From: Roseburia sp.
GTDB taxonomy: Bacteria; Bacillota; Clostridia; Lachnospirales; Lachnospiraceae
Direction: 5' to 3'
Assembly (NCBI GenBank): GCA_003483745.1
Contig: DMYD01000005.1
Span: 1,221-35,215, forward strand
DNA length: 33,995 bases
A model generated the notes under the pieces. That model made no database searches, had not been told where the DNA came from, and worked only from the letters and a program-made list of their open reading frames with translations. A program made the translations under genes and the position numbers. This document shows, in pieces, positions 21,955-29,503 of the stretch (the first letter of the stretch is position 1; each line of letters starts with the position of its first letter).

Positions 21955-23868
21955 TCACACATACTTATATGGTTTATATACTTCTCCGGTTTCTATCTCA
22001 CGCTTCAATTTCTGAATCTCCCTTTTGATAACATAATCATAAGTTCTGTCGATTCCATCTATCTTTACCTTCTGATAAATCTTATTTTCAAACTCTTTAA
22101 TAAAAGCCTTTTTTCCACTTTTACTAAGATAGATTCCATTATTTTCTACCTCAATAAAATCTGAACCGCTTATCATTTTGCGATTTATCAATGTAAATAT
22201 TGCCCGGTCAACAAGTATCGGTTTAAACAGATCTGCAAGATCGAGATTCAGGCTTTCCGGTCTGCTTCCTGCTGCGTGCACAATTCCAATCCTGATATCA
22301 AGACTCGTCCTGTTGATTTCATTTGCAATTCTTTGATAAAGCAACGTATTTCCAAAACTTATCATTGCATTGATTGGATCCTGTGGTGGGCGTCTGGTTC
22401 TTTTTTCAAAATTAAAATCCTTATTATCCAGTATATAGTTAAAACACTGGTAATATTTCTGTCGCGCCTGCGCTTCTATCAGCATTAATTCATTAATGCT
22501 CTTTGCCTCATTCAGTTGTTTTATATATGCAGACATAACATCTACATTTTCCTGCAGTTCTTTTGATTCCTTACGCCTCTCATAGTACCTTAAGTTTGCC
22601 CTAATATTTGATATCCCGGCTATCTCTAGTTTTCTTGCCATTGCAAGTCGTTTTGTTTCGGAATCATACATCCTTAACTGTTTTAATTCCATTTTGATAT
22701 TTCTTCGATTATTTTGAGGAACAAAACTTCCTACTTTCTCTCCATATTTGTCTATGACGCAGACGTTGAGTCCCGCCTGATTCACAAATTCAAGAAAACC
22801 ACCTGTTAAAATGACATTCGAATAAATAAACAACGCATCTGTTGTTTCTACCGGAATATACCTTTTTCCCTCACCGCCTTCAAACAAAATATTAAAATCT
22901 CTTTTGGTCAGAATTCCTTCATTGATCAGGTGATAATTATTATCTACCCGCTGAATTCCTGTTGTATACCAATCTCTGTAAACAGTCCGGTAGGCTTTCT
23001 TTTCCTTTTTTATCAGAACTTTTTTATTCTTTTCCTCAAACCGGTAGCCTAGATATTTACGGTTCAATCCCTGAAATACTCCCGTCTTTTTCTGATTCAG
23101 AGGCAGTATTTCTACATCCGTAATGTATTCTCTAATTTCATTCAGGCAGACCACCGCCTCGTCGTAAGTCTTCACATATATATTTATGTCATCCCCAAAA
23201 CGACAAAAAGAATACTTCTTCTCATCCATATAATGATCCAATTCGTCCATGTATATGTTACTGAGTAGCGGACTCAAAGGTCCCCCTTGAAGTATTCCTT
23301 CTTTCTTCTGAAAAGTAATGTGATCATCCAAAATAGTGCATCTTAAATATGCAATAATCAGATTCATCACTTTTTCATCTAAAATTTTCATTCTGACTTT
23401 TTCAAGCAATAATTCGTGATTAATATTGTCAAAAAAATTGTGTATATCAAGCTCAATACACCATATATTCCCCTCTTCTATGTACTGCGCTGCCTGTTTC
23501 ACTGCCGCCAATACACCTTTTCCATCCTGATAAGCATACGAACAGGCAGAAAATTCCTTTTCCCATAGAGTTGTCATTTTCTGAAACAGTGCACGGTAAA
23601 TAAGCCGGTCAACCGAATTCATCAAAGAAATCATACGATGCTTTCCCTTTTGATTTATGATCTCAATCTGATTAACCATGCCCGGTACATATGTGCCATC
23701 CAGAATTGACTTTTTTATTCTGTCTCCATTTGTATTCCAATACGCTGGTAATTCTGATAACTTTACCCCGTCGACACCACAGCTGTCTCTTTTCTCCAGC
23801 AAAGATTCCATCGCAATGTTTATGTTTTCATCGGAAACAACATCGTTAATACATAATTCCACACTCAT
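21955..23868 (-). CDS. Reverse transcriptase-Cas1 fusion
   Basis: A 637-residue adaptation protein able in studied relatives (Marinomonas, Fusicatenibacter) to acquire spacers from RNA. The RT domain (about 1-285, group II intron-like) shows LDIHNFFDNINHELL with the first catalytic Asp, KEGILQGGPLSPLLSNIY, and CRFGDDINIY, so the YxDD box reads FGDD at about 225-228. The Cas1 domain (about 305-637) has the Glu in MLIEAQARQKYY, the His in IGIVHAAGSRPESL and the Asp pair in DLADLFKP, i.e. all metal ligands. No Cas6 domain is fused. The ATG at 23868 follows AAAGGAG closely; a GTG one codon earlier is an alternative. It lies about 90 bp after the array on the same strand. Confidence 0.95.
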   Translation of the reverse strand: MSVELCINDVVSDENINIAMESLLEKRDSCGVDGVKLSELPAYWNTNGDRIKKSILDGTYVPGMVNQIEIINQKGKHRMISLMNSVDRLIYRALFQKMTTLWEKEFSACSYAYQDGKGVLAAVKQAAQYIEEGNIWCIELDIHNFFDNINHELLLEKVRMKILDEKVMNLIIAYLRCTILDDHITFQKKEGILQGGPLSPLLSNIYMDELDHYMDEKKYSFCRFGDDINIYVKTYDEAVVCLNEIREYITDVEILPLNQKKTGVFQGLNRKYLGYRFEEKNKKVLIKKEKKAYRTVYRDWYTTGIQRVDNNYHLINEGILTKRDFNILFEGGEGKRYIPVETTDALFIYSNVILTGGFLEFVNQAGLNVCVIDKYGEKVGSFVPQNNRRNIKMELKQLRMYDSETKRLAMARKLEIAGISNIRANLRYYERRKESKELQENVDVMSAYIKQLNEAKSINELMLIEAQARQKYYQCFNYILDNKDFNFEKRTRRPPQDPINAMISFGNTLLYQRIANEINRTSLDIRIGIVHAAGSRPESLNLDLADLFKPILVDRAIFTLINRKMISGSDFIEVENNGIYLSKSGKKAFIKEFENKIYQKVKIDGIDRTYDYVIKREIQKLKREIETGEVYKPYKYV

Positions 23869-23959
23869 CACTCCTTTCGAGTCTAGAGTAGCTGTTAATT
23901 GTGGAGATATCCCTGGTAATGCGAAATTGTTACTTACAATTCTCAGTCCCCTGTAGCTA

Positions 23960-24916
23960 ATGTCAATTCCTTATAGGTAATGTAAAACTCTGCGATGCAT
24001 GGAACAATACACACGATGTAATTGAAGGTGTCAATTCCTCATAGGTAATGTAAAACAAAATGAGCACATCAACAATGAGACCGGAGATTAAATAAGTGTC
24101 AATTCCTTATAGGTAATGTAAAACAAGACATTCAGAAACGTCTGTTTGACGCTTTTGAGACATGTCATGATATTCAGACAGTGTCAATTCCTCGTAAGTA
24201 ATGTAAAACGAGTATGCAAATGAACATAGATATATTTATATTACTACTCCAAATGTGTCAATTCCTCATAGGTAATGTAAAACTTTTGAACTCTATTACG
24301 AGCCTAAAGACACAAAAATTCCAGCCAATGCATGTGTCAATTCCTCATAGGTAATGTAAAACATATAATTTGCAGCAAATGAAAGATTTTTATTAGCTAA
24401 AATATAATGTGTCAATTCCTCATAGGTAATGTAAAACCTCTCCAGTAGGCCAGTGGGCAAAAGATACGATCGGAACGTGTCAATTCCTCATAGGTAATGT
24501 AAAACAGATAAAAGGAAAGATGGCGTCTGTTTATCAACATTCGTGTCAATTCCTCATAGGTAATGTAAAACAGTTGATAAAGGAGCAATATCAATTGATC
24601 AGTTCCAGGTGTCAATTCCTCATAGGTAATGTAAAACATTATGAGTACAAAAAAAGTTTTATGGTTTTCTAGACATACGTGTCAATTCCTCATAGGTAAT
24701 GTAAAACCTGCTGGGAAGATTATAAGGAGGATTTTAAAATGAATGAGAGTGTCAATTCCTCATAGGTAATGTAAAACATACAGGAAGTGTAAATCTATAC
24801 TATTTCATTTATATAATATGTGTCAATTCCTCATAGGTAATGTAAAACCCCCAGTGTATGAAATTTCGGGCAGTGTAAACAATGATTGTGTCAATTCCTC
24901 ATAGGTAATGTAAAAC
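23960..24916 (-). CRISPR. CRISPR array, 14 repeats and 13 spacers
   Basis: Repeats of 29 bp begin every 66-85 bp at 23960, 24028, 24096, 24181, 24255, 24334, 24409, 24477, 24543, 24609, 24679, 24749, 24820 and 24888. In transcript sense each starts GTTTTACATTACC and ends GGAATTGACAC. Spacers are 37-56 bp (39, 39, 56, 45, 50, 46, 39, 37, 37, 41, 41, 42, 39 from low to high coordinate). Variant repeats sit at the low end (TTATAGG in the first and third, CTCGTAAG in the fourth), and a more decayed unit is visible at 23899-23927. So the low end is the old end and the leader is at 24917. Transcription is on the minus strand, towards RT-cas1. Confidence 0.97.
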
Positions 24917-25199
24917 TACTGATTTTATCAGCTTCTCCACTCATCATACTCTCAAAATCCATAGATTTCAACCTGTTTTTACAAAAAAGTCCGTCGACCT
25001 ATTTTTTTACCCCTCTGTGTAACCCGCATAAATCCTGCATTTCTTCCTTTTTCAAAAATTCTGCTGACATCGACGGATTTTTCAACTCAATTTTTGCCTT
25101 TTTCTCAAAAAACCAACGATTTTTCATCAAAAACAGGCTCTAAACACTGATAAACATAGGCTTTGAGGTCGACGGACTTTTTATTGTTCCGACATCTTT
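24917..25199 (-). promoter_or_regulatory. CRISPR leader copy A (active array)
   Basis: AT-rich leader flanking the newest repeat. On the minus strand TTGAAA (24966-24971), 17-bp spacer, TATGAT (24943-24948) is a good promoter that would start transcription just before the first repeat. A 12-bp inverted pair GTCCGTCGACCT (24989-25000) and AGGTCGACGGAC (25166-25177) frames its outer part, with a related TCGACGGA at 25070-25077. The GTCGAC core is kept in all three leader copies, so it may be a binding site for integration or regulation. Confidence 0.75.
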
Positions 25200-25898
25200 T
25201 TATATAAGTTCCTTATCCAGTAAAAAATCAATGAGATTTATATTTAAAATCCCCTTATCATCATACCAACGCCTTCCTATGTCCTTTCTAACTACAATCT
25301 TTGGGAAAGAATCACCAGTAAGGGCAAACGGTCTTAACTCTATATCTGCTTTCTCATCCGTAGGCATAGCATACGTTGACTGTATATAAGTCTTCTTTCC
25401 TCCAGTAGTTACAACAAAATCTATCTCTCTGGGGGTGCGGACTGAATTTCCATTTTGATTGACTGTACGTGCATATACAACACCAACATCAACCGAAAAC
25501 TGCCTGATGATCAGTTCATTATATATGATATTTTCCATGATATGAGTCATTTCCTGCTGTCTGAAACCTATGCGCGCATTTCTGAGCCCAATATCCTCAC
25601 TATAATATTTATTCGGAGAATCAAAATACGATTTTCCTCTTACATCATAACGTTTACTCTCAGAAAATAAAAAAGCATCTTCTAAATGTTCAATATACAA
25701 ACGAATTGTATTGGCAGATACCTTCACACTTAGTTTTGACTGTAACGTATTGGCAATCTTAGCCGGATTCGTTAACAAACCGATTGAAGAACAAAGCAGA
25801 TCTAATATCTGTTCTAATACATCCTGTCTCTCGATCTTTTTTCGCTCCACGATATCCTTAATATAAACCTCTGAAAAAAGTGACTTTAAATAATTCAT
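25200..25898 (-). pseudogene. 5'-truncated ATPase, DUF4143-type C-terminal half
   Basis: 232 residues matching the C-terminal half of the widespread AAA ATPases with DUF4143 (winged helix plus a PD-(D/E)XK-like domain). Landmarks are YLKSLFSEVYIKDIVER, a helical block, YFDSPNKYYSEDIGLRNAR, MENIIYNELIIR and TPREIDFVVTTGGKKTYIQ. The N-terminal half with the Walker motifs is missing. The same frame stays open about 50 bases upstream of the ATG and stops at TAA 25950-25952, next to the relic repeats of array C. The break therefore coincides with CRISPR sequence. The leader begins right after its stop codon. Confidence 0.75.
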
Positions 25899-25944
25899 CT
25901 TTGCTGCATCATTTAAATAAGCCTTTATTCTTTTTATCGTAATA

Positions 25945-26041
25945 AAGACTTATCATCATTGGCAATGTAAAACATAGTTGTGAATATTCAGCTGCATATA
26001 ACTGTGGTTGTTCTTATCTTTCCTTATAAGTAATGTAAAAC
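25945..26041 (-). CRISPR. Relic array C: two decayed repeats and one spacer
   Basis: Two 29-bp units at 25945-25973 and 26013-26041 end in CAATGTAAAAC and TAAGTAATGTAAAAC, matching the repeat best at that end, and flank a 39-bp spacer (25974-26012). The second unit keeps CCTTATAAGTAATG, like the old variant repeats of the main array. It abuts leader copy C. Probably inactive. Confidence 0.7.
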
Positions 26042-26155
26042 TACTGTTTTTCTCAGAAAAGTCCGTCGACCTCTTTTTGTCTGAGCCTGTGTAACCCGCA
26101 TAAATCCTGTATTTCTTCCTTATGTCCAAAACTTCGCCGATGTCGACGTACTTTT
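26042..26155 (-). promoter_or_regulatory. CRISPR leader copy C, promoter lost
   Basis: Shares TACTG-TTTT, GTCCGTCGACCT, TGTGTAACCCGCATAAATCCTG and the ATTTCTTCCTT segment with leaders A and B, but the block with the TTGAAA/TATGAT promoter is deleted between TCTCAG and AAAAGTCCGTCG. It begins directly after the stop codon of the gene at 26156-26491. Confidence 0.7.
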
Positions 26156-26491
26156 TCATCCCTGCTCCGGAACCGTCACCGTCCACAGGTACTGCTCCCC
26201 TTTTCCCCACAACAGCAGTTCCTTCATCTGTTCATCATATTCATCGGTCGGCTTATAATCCTTTAACATCGAAAACAGGTACTTTTCCTGCTCGTCTTTC
26301 GGCTCTGTTTTTTTAATTGCTTCATGTAAAAGAGTCCCCAGTTCAACTGGTTTGATATCATCTGAGATCTCAACTCCGGATAACTTTGCAATAAGCCCTG
26401 CCGCATAATAAAATTCGTAGCTGCCGGTCAGGACAGATTTTTGCATATTGCATTTTATGATAACACTCTGGCGTGCAATGGATGTAACCAT
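26156..26491 (-). CDS. Hypothetical protein at island edge, 111 residues
   Basis: Family not recognised. Starts MVTSIARQSVIIKCNMQKS behind an AGGGGGA site. A small helical protein with a Glu/Lys-rich centre (HEAIKKTEPKDEQEKYLFSML, abridged) and no signal peptide or membrane span. Its stop codon is the first base of leader copy C, a position like that of RT-cas1 and the truncated ATPase relative to leaders B and A. It could be an uncharacterised island gene or a resident gene at the integration edge. Confidence 0.6.
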   Translation of the reverse strand: MVTSIARQSVIIKCNMQKSVLTGSYEFYYAAGLIAKLSGVEISDDIKPVELGTLLHEAIKKTEPKDEQEKYLFSMLKDYKPTDEYDEQMKELLLWGKGEQYLWTVTVPEQG

Positions 26492-26523
26492 TTTTCATTC
26501 CCCCTGTTTGTATTCATTAGAAC

Positions 26524-26545
26524 AAAGAGTCACTTGTGGCTCTTT
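26524..26545. terminator. Hairpin in the 26492-26734 intergenic stretch
   Basis: Arms AAAGAG-CAC / GTG-CTCTTT with one G-T pair and a short loop. The rest of this 243-bp gap holds two imperfect direct copies of CGTCAAACCTGCTGCA-like sequence (26605-26620 and 26651-26666) and no gene I can support. The hairpin could end the spoVA transcript, but no clear T-run follows on the minus strand. Confidence 0.4.
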
Positions 26546-26734
26546 CGCGTCCGAGCGGTGCTGTTTACAGCAAACCTCTATCATTTTAATCTGAAATTTT
26601 TCACACGTCAAACCTGCTGCATATTTTCTTCAAATTTCATGTCTTTCATATGTCAAACCTTCTGCACTCTTCCACAAAATTCTATTCCTTTCCAAATCAA
26701 ATAGCCGACCAGACTTCTACCGATTCATCCCCTC

Positions 26735-27181
26735 CTACGACAATCCTTCGCCGATCTTCCTCACAAAGTAATAAAACGCCCCGCACGTCTTTCCGACTGC
26801 CATCGCCCACATGATCCACTGCAGACCGACTTTTAGTTTTGCACGGCGGAACAGGATCGGGAAAGTGTTTAATATTTCAGCTAAAGCCACTGCGATACAA
26901 CCCACAAACAATCCGGCTGAGATTCCGTACAACCCGAGAAAGATATGCCCTAATACCTGTCCAAGCGGAATATGCATCTGTAAAAATACGGAGACGATAT
27001 TTCCAAGGATACCGCCAAGAATGATCGCCTGCTCAAAGCCAAGCGTACTTACGGCACGGTTGCATTTTCCGATCATACGCGGCACAACACCGATAACGAT
27101 CACAAACGCAAAAGTGCCCGCCGCGACAGCGCCGCCAAATGCAAGTCCCAAAAAGCCGAGTAAAATATGTTTAAGAAACAT
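26735..27181 (-). CDS. spoVAB: Stage V sporulation protein AB
   Basis: A 148-residue inner forespore membrane protein, part of the SpoVA dipicolinic acid transport set. It has about four membrane segments: LLGFLGLAFGGAVAAGTFAF, the LGFEQAIILGGILGNIV block, ILGLYG-type helix with GLFVGCIAVALAEILN, and WIMWAMAVGKTCGAFYYF. The VVPRM motif and LAEILNTFPILFRRAKL loop are those I associate with SpoVAB. It overlaps the end of spoVAA by 11 bases. In related genomes spoVAC would be expected to follow; here the next genes are CRISPR-linked. Confidence 0.9.
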   Translation of the reverse strand: MFLKHILLGFLGLAFGGAVAAGTFAFVIVIGVVPRMIGKCNRAVSTLGFEQAIILGGILGNIVSVFLQMHIPLGQVLGHIFLGLYGISAGLFVGCIAVALAEILNTFPILFRRAKLKVGLQWIMWAMAVGKTCGAFYYFVRKIGEGLS

Positions 27182-27824
27182 CTATACTGTGACCTCCTCT
27201 TCCTGCATTTTCAATAAATGCGGTATCCACATCTTTCTCATATTTCCGCATCTCAATCTGGATCGGTGTCGGATCCGGTGTGATCTTCTTTCTTCCGATA
27301 TGGTTAAAAAATAAAATGATGCCGAGACCAAGCCCGATGCAGTAACACACTTCAAGTTCCGTCACACCCTCCGCCTTTGTCCCCATCACCTGTCCATATA
27401 ATTTATCAAATACATCCGTCACGGAAATATCATTGTTAAATGCCATGATCGTAAATGCCGAACCAAAAAAAATAATAATGCAGAGCAACACGGTTTTGAC
27501 GGCATTCATTACCTTTGGTTTTCTTGAATCCGGAATATATTCTACAATAAAATCACTTTCCCCCTCATTTGAGATGGTCAACGAAGGATAATCTTCATGG
27601 ATCTGCTCAATAATCTTTAGCACCGAAAATACCTGCATCTGGTTTTTCTGCCTTTTTTCATCTTTCTGATTCGTAAAACTGTATATCTTTTTCTGTTTTA
27701 ACTGACGCAAAATTGCCTCATTGGTGCACTCCATTTTTGCAATATCATTTAACACAACATGCCGGTCAAAAACAATCGTGTTCTGTTCGATTTTTAAATA
27801 AAGTGTCTCATTATTTACGCCCAT
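27171..27824 (-). CDS. spoVAA: Stage V sporulation protein AA
   Basis: A 217-residue protein of the SpoVA operon. An N-terminal soluble domain (about 1-105, YLKIEQNTIVFDRHVVLNDI with repeated beta strands and VFSVLKIIEQIHEDYP) is followed by two membrane helices (VKTVLLCIIIFFGSAFTIMAF and LEVCYCIGLGLGIILFFNHI, abridged) and a short charged tail. In Bacillus SpoVAA is one of the membrane partners of SpoVAC. The start MGVNNET at 27824 overlaps the last ten bases of a small membrane gene, showing coupling; the end overlaps spoVAB by 11 bases. Confidence 0.9.
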   Translation of the reverse strand: MGVNNETLYLKIEQNTIVFDRHVVLNDIAKMECTNEAILRQLKQKKIYSFTNQKDEKRQKNQMQVFSVLKIIEQIHEDYPSLTISNEGESDFIVEYIPDSRKPKVMNAVKTVLLCIIIFFGSAFTIMAFNNDISVTDVFDKLYGQVMGTKAEGVTELEVCYCIGLGLGIILFFNHIGRKKITPDPTPIQIEMRKYEKDVDTAFIENAGRGGHSIDVS

Positions 27825-27982
27825 ATTTTATCCACATCCTCATCTCTTACACTGTCATATACCAACATTCCATCCGTGGGTATCTCATTTTCTTTCCTGT
27901 ATTTTGTGTAAAAACAAACTCCAACCACCAATGCCATAACAATCACTCCAAATAAAACTGCTCTGTATTTTCTGCAATTCAT
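27815..27982 (-). CDS. Small single-span membrane protein leading the spoVA operon
   Basis: A 55-residue ORF with a very good ribosome site (GGAGG, 6-base spacing) before the ATG at 27982. It begins MNCRKYRAVLFGVIVMALVV, one membrane helix, followed by a basic TKYRKE stop-transfer and an acidic tail ending DEDVDKIWA. The stop lies inside the first codons of spoVAA (10-base overlap), so the two are coupled. I do not know a named family. Its place suggests a role with the SpoVA proteins or at least expression in the forespore. Confidence 0.7.
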   Translation of the reverse strand: MNCRKYRAVLFGVIVMALVVGVCFYTKYRKENEIPTDGMLVYDSVRDEDVDKIWA

Positions 27983-28176
27983 AATAATCCTCCATCCTCA
28001 CACAAAAACTATACTGACTATGCGAATTATTATTTCTTTTTTTTGGGATATTATGTATGAACAGGATAGAATCATTGGCATATAGGAAATTGCTTTTACA
28101 GGAAAACATATTTTTTCTTTATGGCAGATTGCATTTTAGCCAAAAACATGTTATTTTTTCATGAGTGTCCTTAAAT

Positions 28177-28230
28177 AAACTCCTATTTGACAGGACCGGG
28201 AGTTTAAGATAACAGTTTAACAACTATAAT
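28177..28230 (+). promoter_or_regulatory. Promoter region of the thrE-like pair
   Basis: TATAAT at 28225-28230 suits a start about 25 bases before the ATG, with GTTTAA 17 bp upstream as a weak -35. A perfect TTGACA (28187-28192) stands further up. A 7-bp inverted repeat AAACTCC / GGAGTTT (28177-28183, 28199-28205) overlaps it and could be an operator. The 27983-28176 stretch holds the divergent spoVA-side promoter, which I could not define. Confidence 0.45.
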
Positions 28231-28262
28231 GATTGATTTCACAGATAGAAAGGAACTGCAAC

Positions 28263-29036
28263 ATGGCAGTCACAAAGGAAATTTTATCTTTAGCGGTGGA
28301 AACCGGTGATGCACTTCTTCGAAATGGCGCAGAAGTATACCGTGTAGAAGATACCGTAATGCATATCTTAGAAGCATATGAAATTGAAGAATATGATGTC
28401 TATGTGCTCTCAAATGGAATTTTTGCGAGTGCAAATGAAAATAAAGATGACGCGTGCAGCATGATCCGGCATGTTCCGCTCGGTCAGACGCATCTTGGGC
28501 GCATCGCAGCCTTAAACCAGCTTTCGAGGGAGATCTGTTCCCATGAATGTTCCTTAAAAGATGCGTGGACGCGTTTAGATGAATGTAAAACGATTCCTAC
28601 ATGTAACAAATGGACGGAAATCTTTTTCTGTGGTCTTGGAAGCGGTGCTTTTGCTTTTTTGTTTGGTGGAACTCCGTTAGACGGCGTGATTGCATTTATC
28701 GCCGGTGCACTTTTAAACATGTTGTTAAAAAAGTTTGCACAGCGGAAAACTTCAAAATTTATCACCAATATTTTCGGCAGCGCACTTGTGACACTCGTCA
28801 GTCTGATCTCATTTTCCATCGGACTGCCGGTTTTGTATGACAAGATCATCATCGGTGCAATCATGCCGTTAGTGCCGGGGATCGCGTTAACGACCTCAAT
28901 CCGCGATTTCTTTAACGGCGATTATCTCTCCGGCGCGATCCACATGATCGATGCGGTTCTCACCGCTTTTTGTATTGCGGCAGGTGTCGGAACCGTCATG
29001 ACGATCTATAATCTTGTAGCAGGAGGTATTTTGTAA
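28263..29036 (+). CDS. Threonine/serine exporter family protein, large subunit (YjjP/ThrE N-terminal)
   Basis: A 257-residue protein of the ThrE family (DUF1212), which in Corynebacterium exports threonine and serine; in many bacteria it is split into YjjP- and YjjB-type halves as here. The N-terminal cytosolic domain shows ETGDALLRNGAEVYRVEDTV and the YVLSNGIFAS strand. The membrane part starts near residue 115 (FFCGLGSGAFAFLFGGTPLD) and holds PLVPGIALTTSIRDFFNGDY, the family signature. The start at 28263 has GAAAGGA upstream; a longer reading to 28233 has no ribosome site. Confidence 0.9.
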   Translation: MAVTKEILSLAVETGDALLRNGAEVYRVEDTVMHILEAYEIEEYDVYVLSNGIFASANENKDDACSMIRHVPLGQTHLGRIAALNQLSREICSHECSLKDAWTRLDECKTIPTCNKWTEIFFCGLGSGAFAFLFGGTPLDGVIAFIAGALLNMLLKKFAQRKTSKFITNIFGSALVTLVSLISFSIGLPVLYDKIIIGAIMPLVPGIALTTSIRDFFNGDYLSGAIHMIDAVLTAFCIAAGVGTVMTIYNLVAGGIL

Positions 29037-29040
29037 CACT

Positions 29041-29478
29041 ATGTTTATCCAGTTTATTGTCAGTATGATCGCAACGCTTTCCTTTGCCGTACTGTTTTGT
29101 GCACCAAAATCAGAACTCATTTTCTGTGGCCTTACCGGCGCGATCGGATGGATCGTATATCTGATCTGCCTGCAGTTTGATACCGGAACGGTCATTGCAA
29201 ACATGATCGCAACGCTCGCCCTCACAGTCTTTTCAAGGGTGGTTGCAGCCCTGCGGAAAAATCCTGTGACCATCTACCTGATCGCAGGTATTTTTCCACT
29301 GGTACCGGGGGCTGGCATTTATTATACGTCCTATTATTTTATCATGAATGACATGAAAGAATTTTCACGTTACGGCATGGAAACGATCAAAGTTGCCGGT
29401 GCGATCGTACTTGGCATCATCTTCGGTTTTTCCCTGCCCCAGATGTGGTTTAATGCGCTGCGGCACCACAGCACCTGA
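29041..29478 (+). CDS. Threonine/serine exporter family protein, small subunit (YjjB)
   Basis: A 145-residue membrane protein, the DUF3815/YjjB half of the split ThrE exporter, starting 4 bp after the larger half. It has four or five membrane helices: MFIQFIVSMIATLSFAVLF, GLTGAIGWIVYLICLQF, VIANMIATLALTVFSRVVAA and a C-terminal GAIVLGIIFGFSLPQM. The loop IYLIAGIFPLVPGAGIYYTS is the family motif and mirrors PLVPG of the partner. No terminator is evident before the convergent ABC-F gene. Confidence 0.9.
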   Translation: MFIQFIVSMIATLSFAVLFCAPKSELIFCGLTGAIGWIVYLICLQFDTGTVIANMIATLALTVFSRVVAALRKNPVTIYLIAGIFPLVPGAGIYYTSYYFIMNDMKEFSRYGMETIKVAGAIVLGIIFGFSLPQMWFNALRHHST

Positions 29479-29503
29479 AAAGGATCTTACCTTCCTTTAC
29501 GCT

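Noticed and set aside
24506..24608. Spacers at 24506-24542 and 24572-24608 as ribosome site plus start codon
   Set aside because: Both contain AAAGGA-like bases, but another frame is fully open through each, so they are as likely internal coding sequence.
24412..24639. 75-residue ORF with repeated FYITYEELT
   Set aside because: It is only the CRISPR repeat translated several times.
26524..26575. tRNA-like folding of a hairpin region
   Set aside because: No T-arm, CCA-adjacent acceptor stem or anticodon arm can be drawn.
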